Positions 1-10,099 of a stretch of DNA of 64,000 nucleotides are shown in pieces. The position numbers and the translations under genes were made by a program. The stretch is from Coenobita brevimanus. Lineage: Eukaryota > Arthropoda > Malacostraca > Decapoda > Coenobitidae. The DNA lies in contig CM064657.1 of NCBI GenBank assembly GCA_032717465.1, positions 24,434,658 to 24,498,657 on the forward strand, in the 5' to 3' direction. Each line of letters begins with the position of its first letter. Within the stretch, counting starts at the first letter, position 1. Under the pieces are notes generated by a model. It was not told the origin of the DNA, made no database searches, and saw only the letters and a list, made by a program, of their open reading frames with translations.

Positions 1-175
1 ATTGAGCATGTGCAAGTTTATATCCAAGGGGTGGTTGAGATTTATTGCTCACGTAATGCCACTCGGGGATGAGTGAGGCTGGTCACTCTCATCTTAAATG
101 TCAGGACCAACTTGCCTAGCCCCAGGCTCCTGCGCTCCTCATGAGGCGGCATGGGATTGGATGATGGATGGATGG
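1..175 (+). repeat. SINE-A copy 1 (cut by the window edge)
   Basis: This sequence recurs at 9650-9835 (+) and in reverse at 34066-34240. It begins at a degenerate Pol III B-box (GGTTTATATCC-like, about 16-28) and ends in a GATG-rich tail near 160-175. The complete copy at 9624-9835 has a tRNA-like A-box ahead of it, so this is probably the body of a tRNA-derived SINE whose head lies outside the window. The bases at 176-287 are AT-rich with no recognisable feature. Confidence 0.7.
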
Positions 176-287
176 AAATAATATATATGTATGTATAGTG
201 TACAGTATATACATTTCCTGAAGCTCTCAGACAGTGAATATAGCTTCGGTGGGCTTTGCATAGACCCAAACTGCATCTCGCACATAT

Positions 288-1652
288 TCTGTCTATCTGT
301 CTGTCTACTGCCAGATGCCTTAATCCCATAAGGGGTGGCCACAATCAAGTGTCTGTGTTGCCCTCTCTCCTGCCATTACACTGCCCCCCCCCCCCCACTC
401 ATACAACTCTTTCTCATTCCTCTCCATTCCATCCCTCCATCTCATCCTCGGTGTCCCCCTCCCTCACTCAACCTGTTTCACATGCACTTTCCTCATTAGT
501 CTCTCACTTTCCATCCTCTCCACATGACCAAACCACCTCAGTGTGTTTCTCCTGACTCTCTCTCACATCTACGGCCACACCACACCACTCTTTCACTTCT
601 TTGTTTGTCAGTCACGCTCTTCATGTAGTTCCACAAGCTTCTTTCAGATAACTCATTTCCACTGCTCCCACTCTTGATTTGTGTCTTTCCAGCAAGGTTG
701 ATGCTTCACTACCACACATTAGTGTTGGTATCACAATACACTCATGCAGCGACCTTTTTAATTTCCATGCTTGCTTCCCTATTTCGTATCACTGCATTCA
801 GAGAACCAGCAACCATTCTTCCCAGTTGCACCCTTTCAAGCACATCATCGTCTAAACTCCCATCCTTACTCATCACAATAACCAGGCACTTAAATGCACT
901 CACAGTTTCCATTTCCATACCATCCATTCTCACTGTGAATTCAGTGGCTTTATTTCTCTCAAAGACCTCAACTTACTCTCCCTTTGATTTTGTTTCTTAC
1001 ACACTCCCAGACTCATTTACCAAGCTTTGCAGTTTCCCCTTGTCTTCACGTAGCAATACAGCATCATCTGCAAACAACAGAACAGGAAGTTTCCAAATGC
1101 TACCCTCTCTCATTAGGGCCCCTGCAACATCCACTGCTCTATCTTGTGTGTTTCTCTTTAATAACTCCATCCATATAATCCATGTACAGATTGAATAGCC
1201 ATAGAGATATGACACATCCCTGTTTCAGTCCAACATTCTGATAGAAAATTTCACTCAGTTCACCATCCATGTGCAGTGCAGCCATAACATCCTCATACAT
1301 ACACTTCACTTCACTGCATTCAGCAGCTTCCCATTTACTCCATATTTTCTTAATATTTTCCACATTCCTTGTCTGTCCTTTCTGTCATATGCTTTCTCCA
1401 AATTCATGAAGGCTGCATACTTTTCTCTTCTCTAGAAACTTTCCCTCTAAACACCTTTAGATGAATATCTGGTCTACACAACTTCTTCCCCTCTTGAACC
1501 TTCCCTGTTCTTCAGCAACAAATTTCCCTTACTTCCTGCTGTCAATATGTATCCTACTATGTACTTTTCCAATTACACTAAGAAGACAAATGCCCCTTTG
1601 ATTACCTCACACTTTATTTTCTCCTTTTCCTGTCTACAGGAGAATGATTATA
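288..1652 (-). pseudogene. RTE-A LINE copy 1, 3' part (RT and C-terminal domain, decayed)
   Basis: Read on the - strand, frames at 1363-1139 and 1215-997 encode reverse-transcriptase pieces, including VGLKQGC and the catalytic FADD box. The frame at 933-742 encodes the C-terminal segment seen in RTE elements (AFKCL..VMSKDGSL). The order matches copy 2 at 20301-22977. The 3' end at 288-345 carries a TCTATC/TCTGTC tail next to a GTGGCCACCCC-type motif shared with copies 2 and 3. Frameshifts and stops break it throughout. The Tigger-like element at 1653-3057 interrupts it at a TA, and it resumes at 3058. Long + strand frames here are shadows. Confidence 0.85.
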
Positions 1653-3057
1653 CAGTACATCCTCCTAGTACACGAGTATATGGGCGGCAGAGGATGGCGC
1701 GTACTAGGAATTCGCGTACTCTGAATACATAAACTCATGGGAAAAATTACATATGGGCAGCACCCCCCCTTCATGGGCAACCCTTGAGACTCCTTTCAGG
1801 CCTAAGTATTGTACTGTACAGAGGAACCTTCTAAGACATATTACCTAAGGTAAAGTAAACCAACAAGATTATGGCTTTACTAAGTCAGCAAGGATATGGC
1901 TTAACTAAACCAACAAGAAAATGGCTGCCAGCCTTAACCCAAGAGGACAACAGGCGAATTGTCTCCCACACCACTCGGTTTCGGGACAGTTCGGCATCGT
2001 CAATTCGCCATCACAACAATGACAAGGCAATTCGTCATTAATGAAGACAGCTATGGGTGACGCTAGATTAATTCAAAGGCGACTACAGCGAGGAAGAAAC
2101 AAGGTAATTAAACCACCAGTGATGGAGAGTGGATACTTGTCTCTGAGCCATTTCCTGGGGAGGATCAAGAGGATGATGCAGTGTCGGAGGTGTTAGAAAT
2201 AGACTTTGAAGGGTTTATGAAGGAAGTGAGTGCATTAGCTAGTGAAAGTGTCGAAAGTGCTGGTGAGGAGAGTGGTGAGGAAGGTGGTGTGTCGAATGGT
2301 GCAGGAGAGAATTCGCCGTCAGACAATTCCCCGTCAAAACATGGACGATTCCCTGTCAGAACAAGTCGCACCCTTGACAATTCCCCATCATTCTATAAAT
2401 ACAGTATACTTATTGTTAATTAATCAGTACGTTAATAACCATCAGGGTCTATGTTCGATAGCGTAGGCTTTGGATATTATTTATTAGCTGCACCTTGAGT
2501 CAGTATTGACTAAAGGTACAACTAATAAATAATATCCAAAGCCTACACTATTGAACATGACTTTTATGGATCCCCCTGAAATACAGTATAGTTATTAAAG
2601 TATTGATTAATTAATAATGAGTATACTGACGGGGAATCATCCATGTTTTGACGGGGAATTGTCTGATGATGAATTGACTTGGCAGCGAATTCTCTCCTGC
2701 ACCACTCGACACACCACCTTCCTCACCACTCTCCTCACCAGCACTTTCGACACCTTCACTAGCTAATGCACTTACTTCGTTCATAAACCCTTCAAAGTCT
2801 ATTTCTGACACCTCCGACATTGCATCATCCTCTTGATCCTCCCCAGGACATGGCACATAGACAAGTATCCACTCCCCATCGCTGGTGGTTGGCGCTTCCT
2901 GGGGTGGCAATGTCGCGTGCTCGGGGTAACCCCTTTGCCCGTCTTGCATACAACGAGTTCAGTTCGTGTACTAATAGAAAAATACACAAAAAAAAACAGG
3001 TCCTTGCATACAATGAGGATCACGTACTCTGGACTCGCATACTAGGGGGATGTACTG
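1653..3057. mobile_element. Tigger/pogo-like DNA transposon, non-autonomous, with foldback interior
   Basis: The ends are inverted repeats: CAGTACATCCTCCTAGTAC at 1653 and the reverse complement of CAGTACATCCCCCTAGTAT ending at 3057. About 22 of the first 25 positions match. The element is flanked by TA on both sides (1651-1652, 3058-3059). The empty site is visible in RTE-A copy 2 (ATTATACCTGAC near 21644), which confirms the insertion and its boundaries. There is no intact transposase. Both halves carry the same acidic C-terminal-like coding remnant (EIDFEGFM..EVSALAS) in opposite orientation. TA duplication and CAGT termini fit the pogo/Tigger group; the family name rests on those termini and the acidic tail, not on a catalytic domain. 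Confidence 0.8.
2110..2890. repeat. Large imperfect inverted repeat inside the Tigger-like element
   Basis: The left arm (about 2110-2488) and right arm (about 2521-2890) are reverse complements, with a roughly 32-bp loop. Next to the loop, TAGGCTTTGGATATTATTTA on the left is mirrored on the right. Both arms encode the same peptide (SEV.EIDFEGFM.EVSALA), rightward on the left arm and leftward on the right arm. One transposon end seems to have been duplicated in inverted orientation. Confidence 0.85.
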
Positions 3058-3795
3058 TACCTGACTTCTATGTCCGGGACTACTTCCTCCCAGGCCTATT
3101 TGCACATCTTCCTCGTCCATTTTGTTATTCTCTCTCCCCCATGCGTCAGCATTTCACCACATACTTCATCAATTCCTGGGGCTTTACCCATTTAGAGTTT
3201 CTTCATTGCTTCCACTACTTCCATCATGCACTTCCTCCCTTCTGATCTCCCTCCTTCTCCCAGCCATTCTCCAATCACTTATGCTCGCATTACGTGTACT
3301 TTCATTCTCCATGTTTAACAGTTCCATACAGTGTTCTCTCCATCTGCTCACCTTTTCTTCCTTCTCTGCTAGCAAACTGCCATTATTATCTCTCACTCCC
3401 CAACTATCTTCTTTATCATCTAGTCTAACTACCTTCCAGAACATTTTCTTACATTCCCTCCACTTTTCACTCAGATTCCTTCCAAACTCCTCATACACTT
3501 TCTTCTTACTCTCTCTTACTAATCTTGTCACCTCTCTCTTCCACCTACAACTTTATTTTGTCTCTGAACTTCCTCCATGCCTCTGTTTCCCATCCACATT
3601 CTCTATACGTTTTCTTATATACCACAGCTTGTCTCACCTCTTCATCCACCATGCTGCTTCATGCACCCCGTTTTGTCTTCTCTTCACCTCGCAGACCACC
3701 TCACATGCTGCACATATTTCGTTTGTGAATTACCTTGCATACAACTTCCATCTCCCACATCTGCTCCCAGTCATATTTACGTAATTGTTCCTTCG
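3058..3795 (-). pseudogene. RTE-A LINE copy 1, middle part
   Basis: This continues the 288-1652 fragment beyond the Tigger-like insertion. The - frame at 3531-3184 encodes the linker between endonuclease and RT (KKMFWKVVRL, NGSLLAEKEEKVSRWREHC, ELLNMEN). The same linker is found at 22135-21409 in copy 2. A CR1 element ends against it near 3796. It is degenerate and has no function of its own. Confidence 0.8.
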
Positions 3796-4105
3796 CTTCT
3801 CACTTATATAAGAACATAAGAAGAGAAGATAACTGCAGTAGGCCGGTTGGCCCATGCTAGGCAGCTCCTAGAAGGGTAACTGAACTACTAGAATGAGATA
3901 AGGATAGCAAAAAAGAAGGCTCTCCCCCACCCTCCAAACCCTCCAGTGGAAGCCGGCAGGAAAAAGTCGGAAAGAACACCACGCCGTATAGAAAAACTGG
4001 CGTGGACATTTTACAGGAAAGTGTGAACGGAGAATAGAGACTATCACAGTGTAACCTGAAAAGGAAAAATTATGAATTAGTATTGGTTATAAGATTTTCT
4101 TTTTT

Positions 4106-7100
4106 CTATATCCACCCCTTATTAGTCATATGCTTATCTAGCCTATGCTTGAAACTCTCAATGGATGAGGCAGCAACTACTTTACTAGGTAGCTTATTCC
4201 ATTCGTCTACTACTCTATTACCAAACCAATTTCTACCTATTTCCCTACTGAAACGGAATTTTTCTAGTTTGAAACCATTATTTCTAGTTCAATCCTGTAT
4301 GCTCACTTTAAGTACCTTGCTGATATCTCCCTTATTTATACCCTTCATCCACTTAAACACCTCAATTAAGTCTCCCCTTACTCTACGCCTCTCTAGCTAA
4401 TGCAGACTTAGTCTTTTCAGTCTGTCTTCATATGACAGGTTCCGGACGTCATGTATCATTTTTGTCATTCTTCTCTGTACATTTTCTAACGAATTAATAT
4501 CCATTCTATAGTAAGGACACCAATATTGTACTGCGTAGTCTAAATGTGGCCTTGCTAATGCTAGATAAAGTTTCATTATTACTTTAGATGATCTATTGCT
4601 CACGCTTCTCGAAATAAATCCTAGGACCCTATTTGCTTTATTTCTCGCATTAATACATTGTTGCCTTGGTTTAAGGTCGTTACTAATCATAACTCCTAGA
4701 TCTCTCTCGCATTCCGATTTGTTAATTTCTTTGTTATCTAAGCTGTATTTACTGTAGTATCTCCAGTGGTCTTGCCTACATTAAGTACTTTACATTTTTC
4801 AACGTTAAATTCCATTTGCCAAGTTTTAGACCATTTGGACAATGTATCGAGGTCTTTTTGTAAGTTATGGCAATCGTCAGTCGAGTTAATGATACGCCCT
4901 ATTTTTGTCTCGTCGGCAAATTTGCTGATGCTGCTATTGACTCCTAAGTCTAGATCATTTATATATATGATAAATAATAAGGGACCGAGTACTGAACCCT
5001 GTGGTACACCGCTAGTTACTAATCCCCAGTCCGACTTAGTTCCATTTATTAATACCTGTACTCTCTGCTTTCGTCCTTTCAGCCAGGGTTCTATCCATTT
5101 TAAGATATCGCCGTCTACACCGTGTGCTCGAACCTTTCTAACTAACCTTTCGTGTGGGACCCTATCAAAAGCTTTACTAAAGTCCAGATAAATAACATCG
5201 TAAGCTTTATCGCTATCTACCGCCTCATAGACATCCGAGTAGAATGACAACAAGTTTGTGAGGCAGGATCATCCTTGCCTGAATCTGTGCTGACTTTCGT
5301 TTATAAGATTAAATCTTTCTAAGTGTTCTCTAATCTTATTTGCCAAAATTGACTCTTAACATTTTTCCTACTATTGACGTTAGACTTATCGGACGATAAT
5401 TCGACGCAGCTGATTTATCGTCCTTTTTAAAGATGGGCACTACGTTTGCGGTCTTCCACGCCTCGGGAACTTCTCCTGAACTTAAAGAGTCATTAAATAA
5501 TGTTAAAAGTGGCTGACATAATTCTTCTTTGGTTTCTTTTATAATTTTTGCATATATATCGTCCGGACCTGGCGATTTTTGAGGTTTTAACTTATTAATT
5601 TCTTTCAATACGTCCTCCTTACTAATGGTTATTTTACTAAGAATATTTTCCATATTCTCATCATAAATATTTGCTGCTTGAGGGACCAGATCTAGATTTT
5701 CCTTGGTGAATACTGATATGAAATAATTATTTAGGATGGAGCACATTTCTTTATCTTCACTGGTAATGTCACCTGATTCTGTTCTGAGTGGTCCTATCCT
5801 ATCTTTATTTTTCGTACGGTACATTTGATAAAAACCCTTGGGGTTTTCTTCTGATTCACTTGTAACCTTAATTTCATAACTTCTCTTTGCTTTTCTTATC
5901 TCCCTCTTTACTTCTCTATTTAGAATTGTGTATCGGTTACGTAAGTGTTCCTCTCCACGTTTTATTTTTCTATATATTCCTTTCCTTTGGCCTATGAGAG
6001 ATTTTAATCTGTTGTTTAACCATCTTGGTTCTGAATTATTCGTTCTAAACGGTTTTGAAGGGATATATCTATCTTGGCCTCCGTTCCTTTGGCCTGTGAG
6101 AGATTTTAATCTGTTGTTTAACCATCTTGGTTCTGAATTATTCGTTCTAAACGGTTTTGAAGGGATATATCTATCTTGGCCTCCGTGTATTGTATTTATT
6201 AACTCATTATACTTCTCACTGGTCGAACGTCTGTTTGGTACTGGAGCTGAGTTAATTCCTGTCACCTGGACTACATTCCTATCTACCACCTCTCCTCTCA
6301 CAGACACCTGACGGACATTCCCACGTGTTTCCTGCCTCACACCTATGACCTGGGGTTCCCCACTCACCTGACATTCCCTCAAATAGCTAATCTCCCTGTG
6401 GAATACCGTTCAAAAATAAGCTCTTAAGCCATCGAAATCTCCTAGACGAAAAGTAGGAACGGTGGAGGCATTTTCAGTGGAACAGACATCCCCAATGAAT
6501 TTGAACTTAATTTCTTCATGATCGCTATTACCAAGTCGTCCACCAACCTCTAAATCACTAATGATATTTTCTTTATTAGCTAAAACCAAATCTAGTATAT
6601 TATTACCTCTGGTGGGCTCCCTGATATACTGATAAAGAAAATTATCTTGTACTACCTCTAGTAATTCCTCTGACTCTGCATCCCCTGTCTGATTTCTCCA
6701 ATCTATCCTTGGTAGATTAAGGTCCCCAATAATTATTACTAAGCTGGACCCTGATGCTTTCCTAATTTCCTCCCAAAGGTATTTACTATCAGCTCTGTTT
6801 AATTTAGGAGGTCTGTAAATTGCTCCTAAGACTAATTTCTCCCTATTGTTACTAATTTCGACCCAGACACTTTCTGTGTCCCTATTTACTTTAGTGTCTG
6901 CTTTATTGTAACAGTTTAATGAATCCATTACATAAATAGCTACCCGTCCCCCCTTTCTTCCCTGACGGTTTGACACAAAAATATTATAGCCTTTTATCTG
7001 ATATTCTGCTAAAAATTCTCGCGTGTCCGTATTCATCCAAGTTTCACTAATAACGACAATGTCTATTTTCTCTGTACAAATTAAAGCCCTCAGTTCATCC

Positions 7101-7138
7101 ATTTTATTACGTAAACTCTGGCTGTTTGTGTAGTACAC
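4106..7138 (-). pseudogene. CR1 ORF2: endonuclease-reverse transcriptase, inactivated
   Basis: ORF2 nicks the target and reverse-transcribes the element RNA. The endonuclease (7138-6410) keeps the family landmarks YTNSQSLRNK, ISETW, IIGDLN and NSDHE. A TGA follows at about 6408-6410, but the same frame resumes at 6382-5336 with a linker and the start of the RT (PQKSPGPDDIYAK, NYRPISLTS). A one-base frameshift near 5330 and a further TGA precede 5253-4738, which has YLDFSKAFDRVPH and GVPQGSVLGP. The catalytic box reads FADE where FADD is expected, so the RT would be dead even if the frame were open. The C-terminal part runs from 4690 to a TAG at 4106. A 34-codon tandem duplication lies at 5984-6187. 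Confidence 0.9.
5984..6187 (-). repeat. 102-bp in-frame tandem duplication in CR1 ORF2
   Basis: Two nearly identical 102-bp units, 5984-6085 and 6086-6187, encode a repeated 34-residue segment containing GGQDRYIPSKPFRTNN and WLNNRLKSL. The duplication keeps the reading frame. It lies in the linker between endonuclease and RT. Confidence 0.9.
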
Positions 7139-7221
7139 TTTCAGATTATTACTAGTAGTTATGCATTTACCTTGGCATTTACTGTTATTTATTTTGTTAC
7201 TAACTGGGAAACTCTACTTTA

Positions 7222-8340
7222 CTAATATAACATTTTTTTTGTACTATCGCTTATCGCCCTTCTGTCATCGCTTGTTCTATCATCTATCATCACCTGCTCA
7301 ATTTGAGGTGCCTGAGTGGATGTATCTACACTAATGGTTGAACTTTTGTTCTTAATTTTGCAGGTATTGATGCATCTATCCAAACATGGTAATAATGATT
7401 TCTGAGTGTAGTTGCTGCAACTTCCTGTACACCTACTTCTCAACCTCGAAAAAAATCCCTCCAACTCCTTATCTATCATTCCAGCTAAAACAGTAACCCC
7501 CTGCCTGCTAAGATGAGTCCCATCCCAACTATACAAGGCACTCCGTCCATAAAACCGGTCCCAGCTGTCTATGAAAGGTATTGCATTATCTTTGCAATAC
7601 CTTTCAAGGCGGCAATTAAACCCTATTGCCCTGCTCAACCACTCTCTTCCAACCCGCCACCTGGGTAAAATACCAAGCACTACAGGGGTTCCTCCCCTCT
7701 CCCTAACCTTTTCTAACATCACCTTGTACCTTTGCCACAGTACCTCACTCTTACGGCTACTAATATCATTGCTTCCTACACTGAGGCACACAGTGGGTTT
7801 GTCACCACTATCCTTTACGATATTTGAAATTTTTTCTATCACATTAGCCACCCTGGCCCCTGGAAGACACACATGTTTAGCGAGTGGAGCATACATGGCC
7901 CTGTTCAGATATCTTACCTGGGAGTCTCAAACAACAACGACATTTTTCTTACCTTTCTTGTTCTGTTTATACTTACCTGTACTGGAAGTTCTCTCACCAT
8001 TCTTCTCCTCTACTTCCCTCTCTGCCTTCCCTTCACATTCGTCCCGTAGTGCGTCGAATGCATTAGTGGTCTTAACTTCCGTTTGCTTCTTAAGAGTGAA
8101 CTTCGTTGCACCCTTGTTAACTAATGTCCAACCTTCAGCCTTTTTCTCTTTCTCCTCCAACAATTCCCTCATTTGTGCCTTCTCCTGCCTGAGAATTTGT
8201 ACCTCCCGCTTCAGTTCGAGAAGTTCCTCCTTTAATTCAAGGTAGTCCTTTTCAATACCTGCAGTGGGGACACAGCTCTCTGCTGAGGAAGCCATTATGC
8301 ACAAATTCACACAAGGTAGCACAGCACTATCACGGTTCAC
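7222..8340 (-). pseudogene. CR1 ORF1: coiled coil plus SGNH-type esterase, one in-frame stop
   Basis: CR1-lineage ORF1 proteins often carry an SGNH/GDSL lipid-esterase domain whose role in retrotransposition is unclear. Here one frame runs from 8340 to 7222. The likely start is the ATG at 8295-8293 (MASSAES), because the upstream residues look like leader. The order is a Leu/Glu/Lys coiled coil (KDYLELKEELLELKREV), a Lys-rich linker, then the esterase. DSQVRYLN follows the nucleophile block, SVGSNDISS is the oxyanion block, and WDGTHLS gives the Asp-His pair. A TGA at about 7924-7926 falls exactly where the Gly of the GDS motif is expected, probably from GGA. Apart from that stop, the 370-odd codons are open. 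Confidence 0.85.
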
Positions 8341-8475
8341 TACGGGTCACCACAACACACTAGCACAGCACTTTCACGGATTACTAGCACAGCACTATCG
8401 CTGATCACTACAACACACTAACACAGATCACTAAAACACACTAGCACAATACTACCACAGGTCTCTAGCACGTCA
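8341..8475 (-). repeat. CR1 5' leader with short degenerate repeats
   Basis: ACTAGCACAGCACT-like and CACAACACACTA-like phrases recur several times in about 130 bp, just upstream of ORF1. This may be the element's internal promoter region. That is an inference from position only. Confidence 0.5.
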
Positions 8476-8521
8476 ATGTATGGACTGCTTCCTCATGCCC
8501 TTCTCTCCTTCTGTGTATCTA

Positions 8522-9172
8522 TCATCATCATCATCATCATCCGGACATCCTTACCCACCCTAGGGCAGGGTGAGGAGTAGCAATGTCCAGACAGCCCAAA
8601 TTTGTCCAAGCCAATGGGTCACACCTCCATTCATTCATCACTCAAGCCCCCGGAATCCTGGCTCTATCAGATACACCAAAAACATTCACCACGTTCAGTA
8701 GCTTCACGTAAACGTATCCGAATGAGTCAGTCTGGATGCTGCCACGTTAAAAAGGGGTGCCAAATCCTTGATCATTCACTTCTCACAACATTCAGCCAGC
8801 TCAATCTCTTGTCAGTTCCCTAGCCTCACTGACTTCCAAACGTTTCTTCCGTACACACTCATCCACCATATCTCTCCATCTTCTGCTTGGCCTACCTCGC
8901 CTCCTCCCTCCTTCAAATTCGCTCAGATATACCTTTTTCATCACTCTGTTGCTATCCATTCTCTCCACATGACCATACCATCTTGGTACACTATTTTCGA
9001 TTCTGGTGTCCACTGACTTCCTCACATCACATCTTTCACAAATTGCATTATTTTGTATCCTACCCTGTGTACTCCACATACATTCCTCAGCAGTCCCATC
9101 TCCATCGCTGTTACTCTTGACATTTCATTTTCATGCCACACCATAGTCTCAGATCCTTATGTTAAAGTATGT
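8522..9172 (-). pseudogene. LINE-C 3' end with (GAT)n tail
   Basis: The - frame at 9079-8801 encodes a LINE C-terminal domain (RWYGHVERMD, GGRRRGRPSRRWRDMV). After a frameshift it continues as LSWLNVVRS, then a 3' UTR of about 200 bp ending in (GAT)n at 8522-8541. The same 3' segment recurs on the + strand at about 33366-33670. The GHVERM motif is common to RTE-like and related LINEs. This family is distinct from RTE-A and RTE-B here and I cannot name it. Confidence 0.75.
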
Positions 9173-9398
9173 TAAAGGTGGCAATAATACTCCTCATGCA
9201 AGCCTTGTGCAGTATATTGACTTTCACTGCCACATCCCAGACCCCTGTATGCTCTCGCATCCAGCACATACCTTCACATTTTCTCATCCACATTTACATA
9301 ATCAGTCATTGTCTTCCATTCAGTCAGTTCACCATCCACCCTTCTCATCACTCGCCATGTATACCTTTGGATTAATTTGTGCAGTAGTTCGCCTGCTG
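9173..9398 (-). pseudogene. RTE-A LINE copy 1, endonuclease fragment
   Basis: The sequence around 9285-9395 matches 22600-22712 of RTE-A copy 2 base for base over long runs (for example CACTCGCCATGTATACCT). It is the remaining 5' part of copy 1, cut off from the rest by the CR1 and LINE-C sequences. No open frame survives. Confidence 0.7.
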
Positions 9399-9835
9399 TT
9401 GTGGTAGGCAGGGACGCTCACCATCCACTCACTCGATGTAGTGCTGCTCTCAGGTGCCTGCCATTTCCTTTCTTCCTTACTTCATCTTTTGTCTATCGTT
9501 CGTTCATTCTTTCCTCTTCCTTCTGTGTACAGTGACTCTACACAGTGTGACAAGCCAAATGATTTTCTGTACACCAGGAAACCATCTACTATGCTGGGTG
9601 GTAACCACATAACCAAATTTTGGCACCTGGTGGTTTAATGATTAATTAAGGCGCTCCAGTCGGATTGAGCTGGTGCAGGTTTATATCCTATGGGTGATTG
9701 GAGTTTATTTCTCACATAATGCCAATCAGGGATGAGTGAGGCTGATCACTTTCATCTTAAATGTCAGGACCAGCTTGCCTTGGCCTGGGCTCCTTCGCTC
9801 TTCATGGGGTAACACTGAATTAGATGATGAATGAA
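9399..9835 (+). repeat. Composite SINE: module B, tRNA-like head, module A
   Basis: Module B (9399-9623) starts GTGGTAGGCAGGGACG and recurs at 25198-25440, 26146-26520, 31770-31927 and 34986-35225. It is followed by GGCACCTGGTGGTTTAATG, resembling a tRNA A-box, then a B-box-like GGTTTATATCC near 9682-9692, then module A ending in a GATGATGAATG tail at about 9835. The same B/tRNA-head junction occurs in reverse at 34986-35025, so the two modules travel together. 9836-10070 holds no feature I recognise. Confidence 0.75.
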
Positions 9836-10071
9836 GGTTGGCTTACTCTCAGATTTTTCTTCTAAGATCATCATTTACTTTTTCTCAACACATAGTCCTT
9901 CACATGTTTCATCTCAATATTGTATATTGTCTTCTTCTTTCATTTGAACCCTGTCATTCATCATGTGAATACCTTTCTTTTATCCAAGCTAGCCACTTCT
10001 TTCTTTTTCCCCCCCACTCCTCTTTCACCCTCTACATTCCACAAAGTTATACCTTCCTTAGTAATTACTAA

Positions 10072-10099
10072 CCACACACACACACACACACACACACAC
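10072..10099. repeat. (CA)n microsatellite at the 5' edge of CR1-a copy 1
   Basis: About 27 bp of alternating CA lead directly into the 5'-truncated LINE coding sequence. Similar AC tracts lie at 13577-13601 and about 18240-18252. Confidence 0.9.

Larger units (their letters stand above)
3796..8521 (-). mobile_element. CR1-type LINE, nearly full length, decayed
   Basis: Read right to left, the element has a 5' leader (8521-8341), ORF1 (8340-7222), ORF2 with endonuclease and reverse transcriptase (7138-4106) and a 3' UTR. The UTR ends in short TTCTTATG-type direct repeats (about 3806-3826), the terminal signature typical of CR1/L2 LINEs. It lies within sequence derived from RTE-A copy 1. I see no target duplication, which is usual for this clade. 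The 5' boundary at 8521 abuts a (GAT)n tail of another LINE and is approximate. Confidence 0.9.

Noticed and set aside
674..1198. 174-codon + strand frame and other + frames at 3122-3784 and 20694-21167
   Set aside because: These are shadows of the - strand RTE-A reverse transcriptase, which carries the recognisable motifs.
2181..2949. Pair of small genes encoding an acidic protein
   Set aside because: These are the two arms of the foldback in a Tigger-like element, remnants of a transposase tail with no start or catalytic part.
9620..9695. Functional tRNA gene
   Set aside because: The A- and B-box-like sequences are degenerate, the sequence does not form a convincing cloverleaf by eye, and it is part of a repeated SINE.
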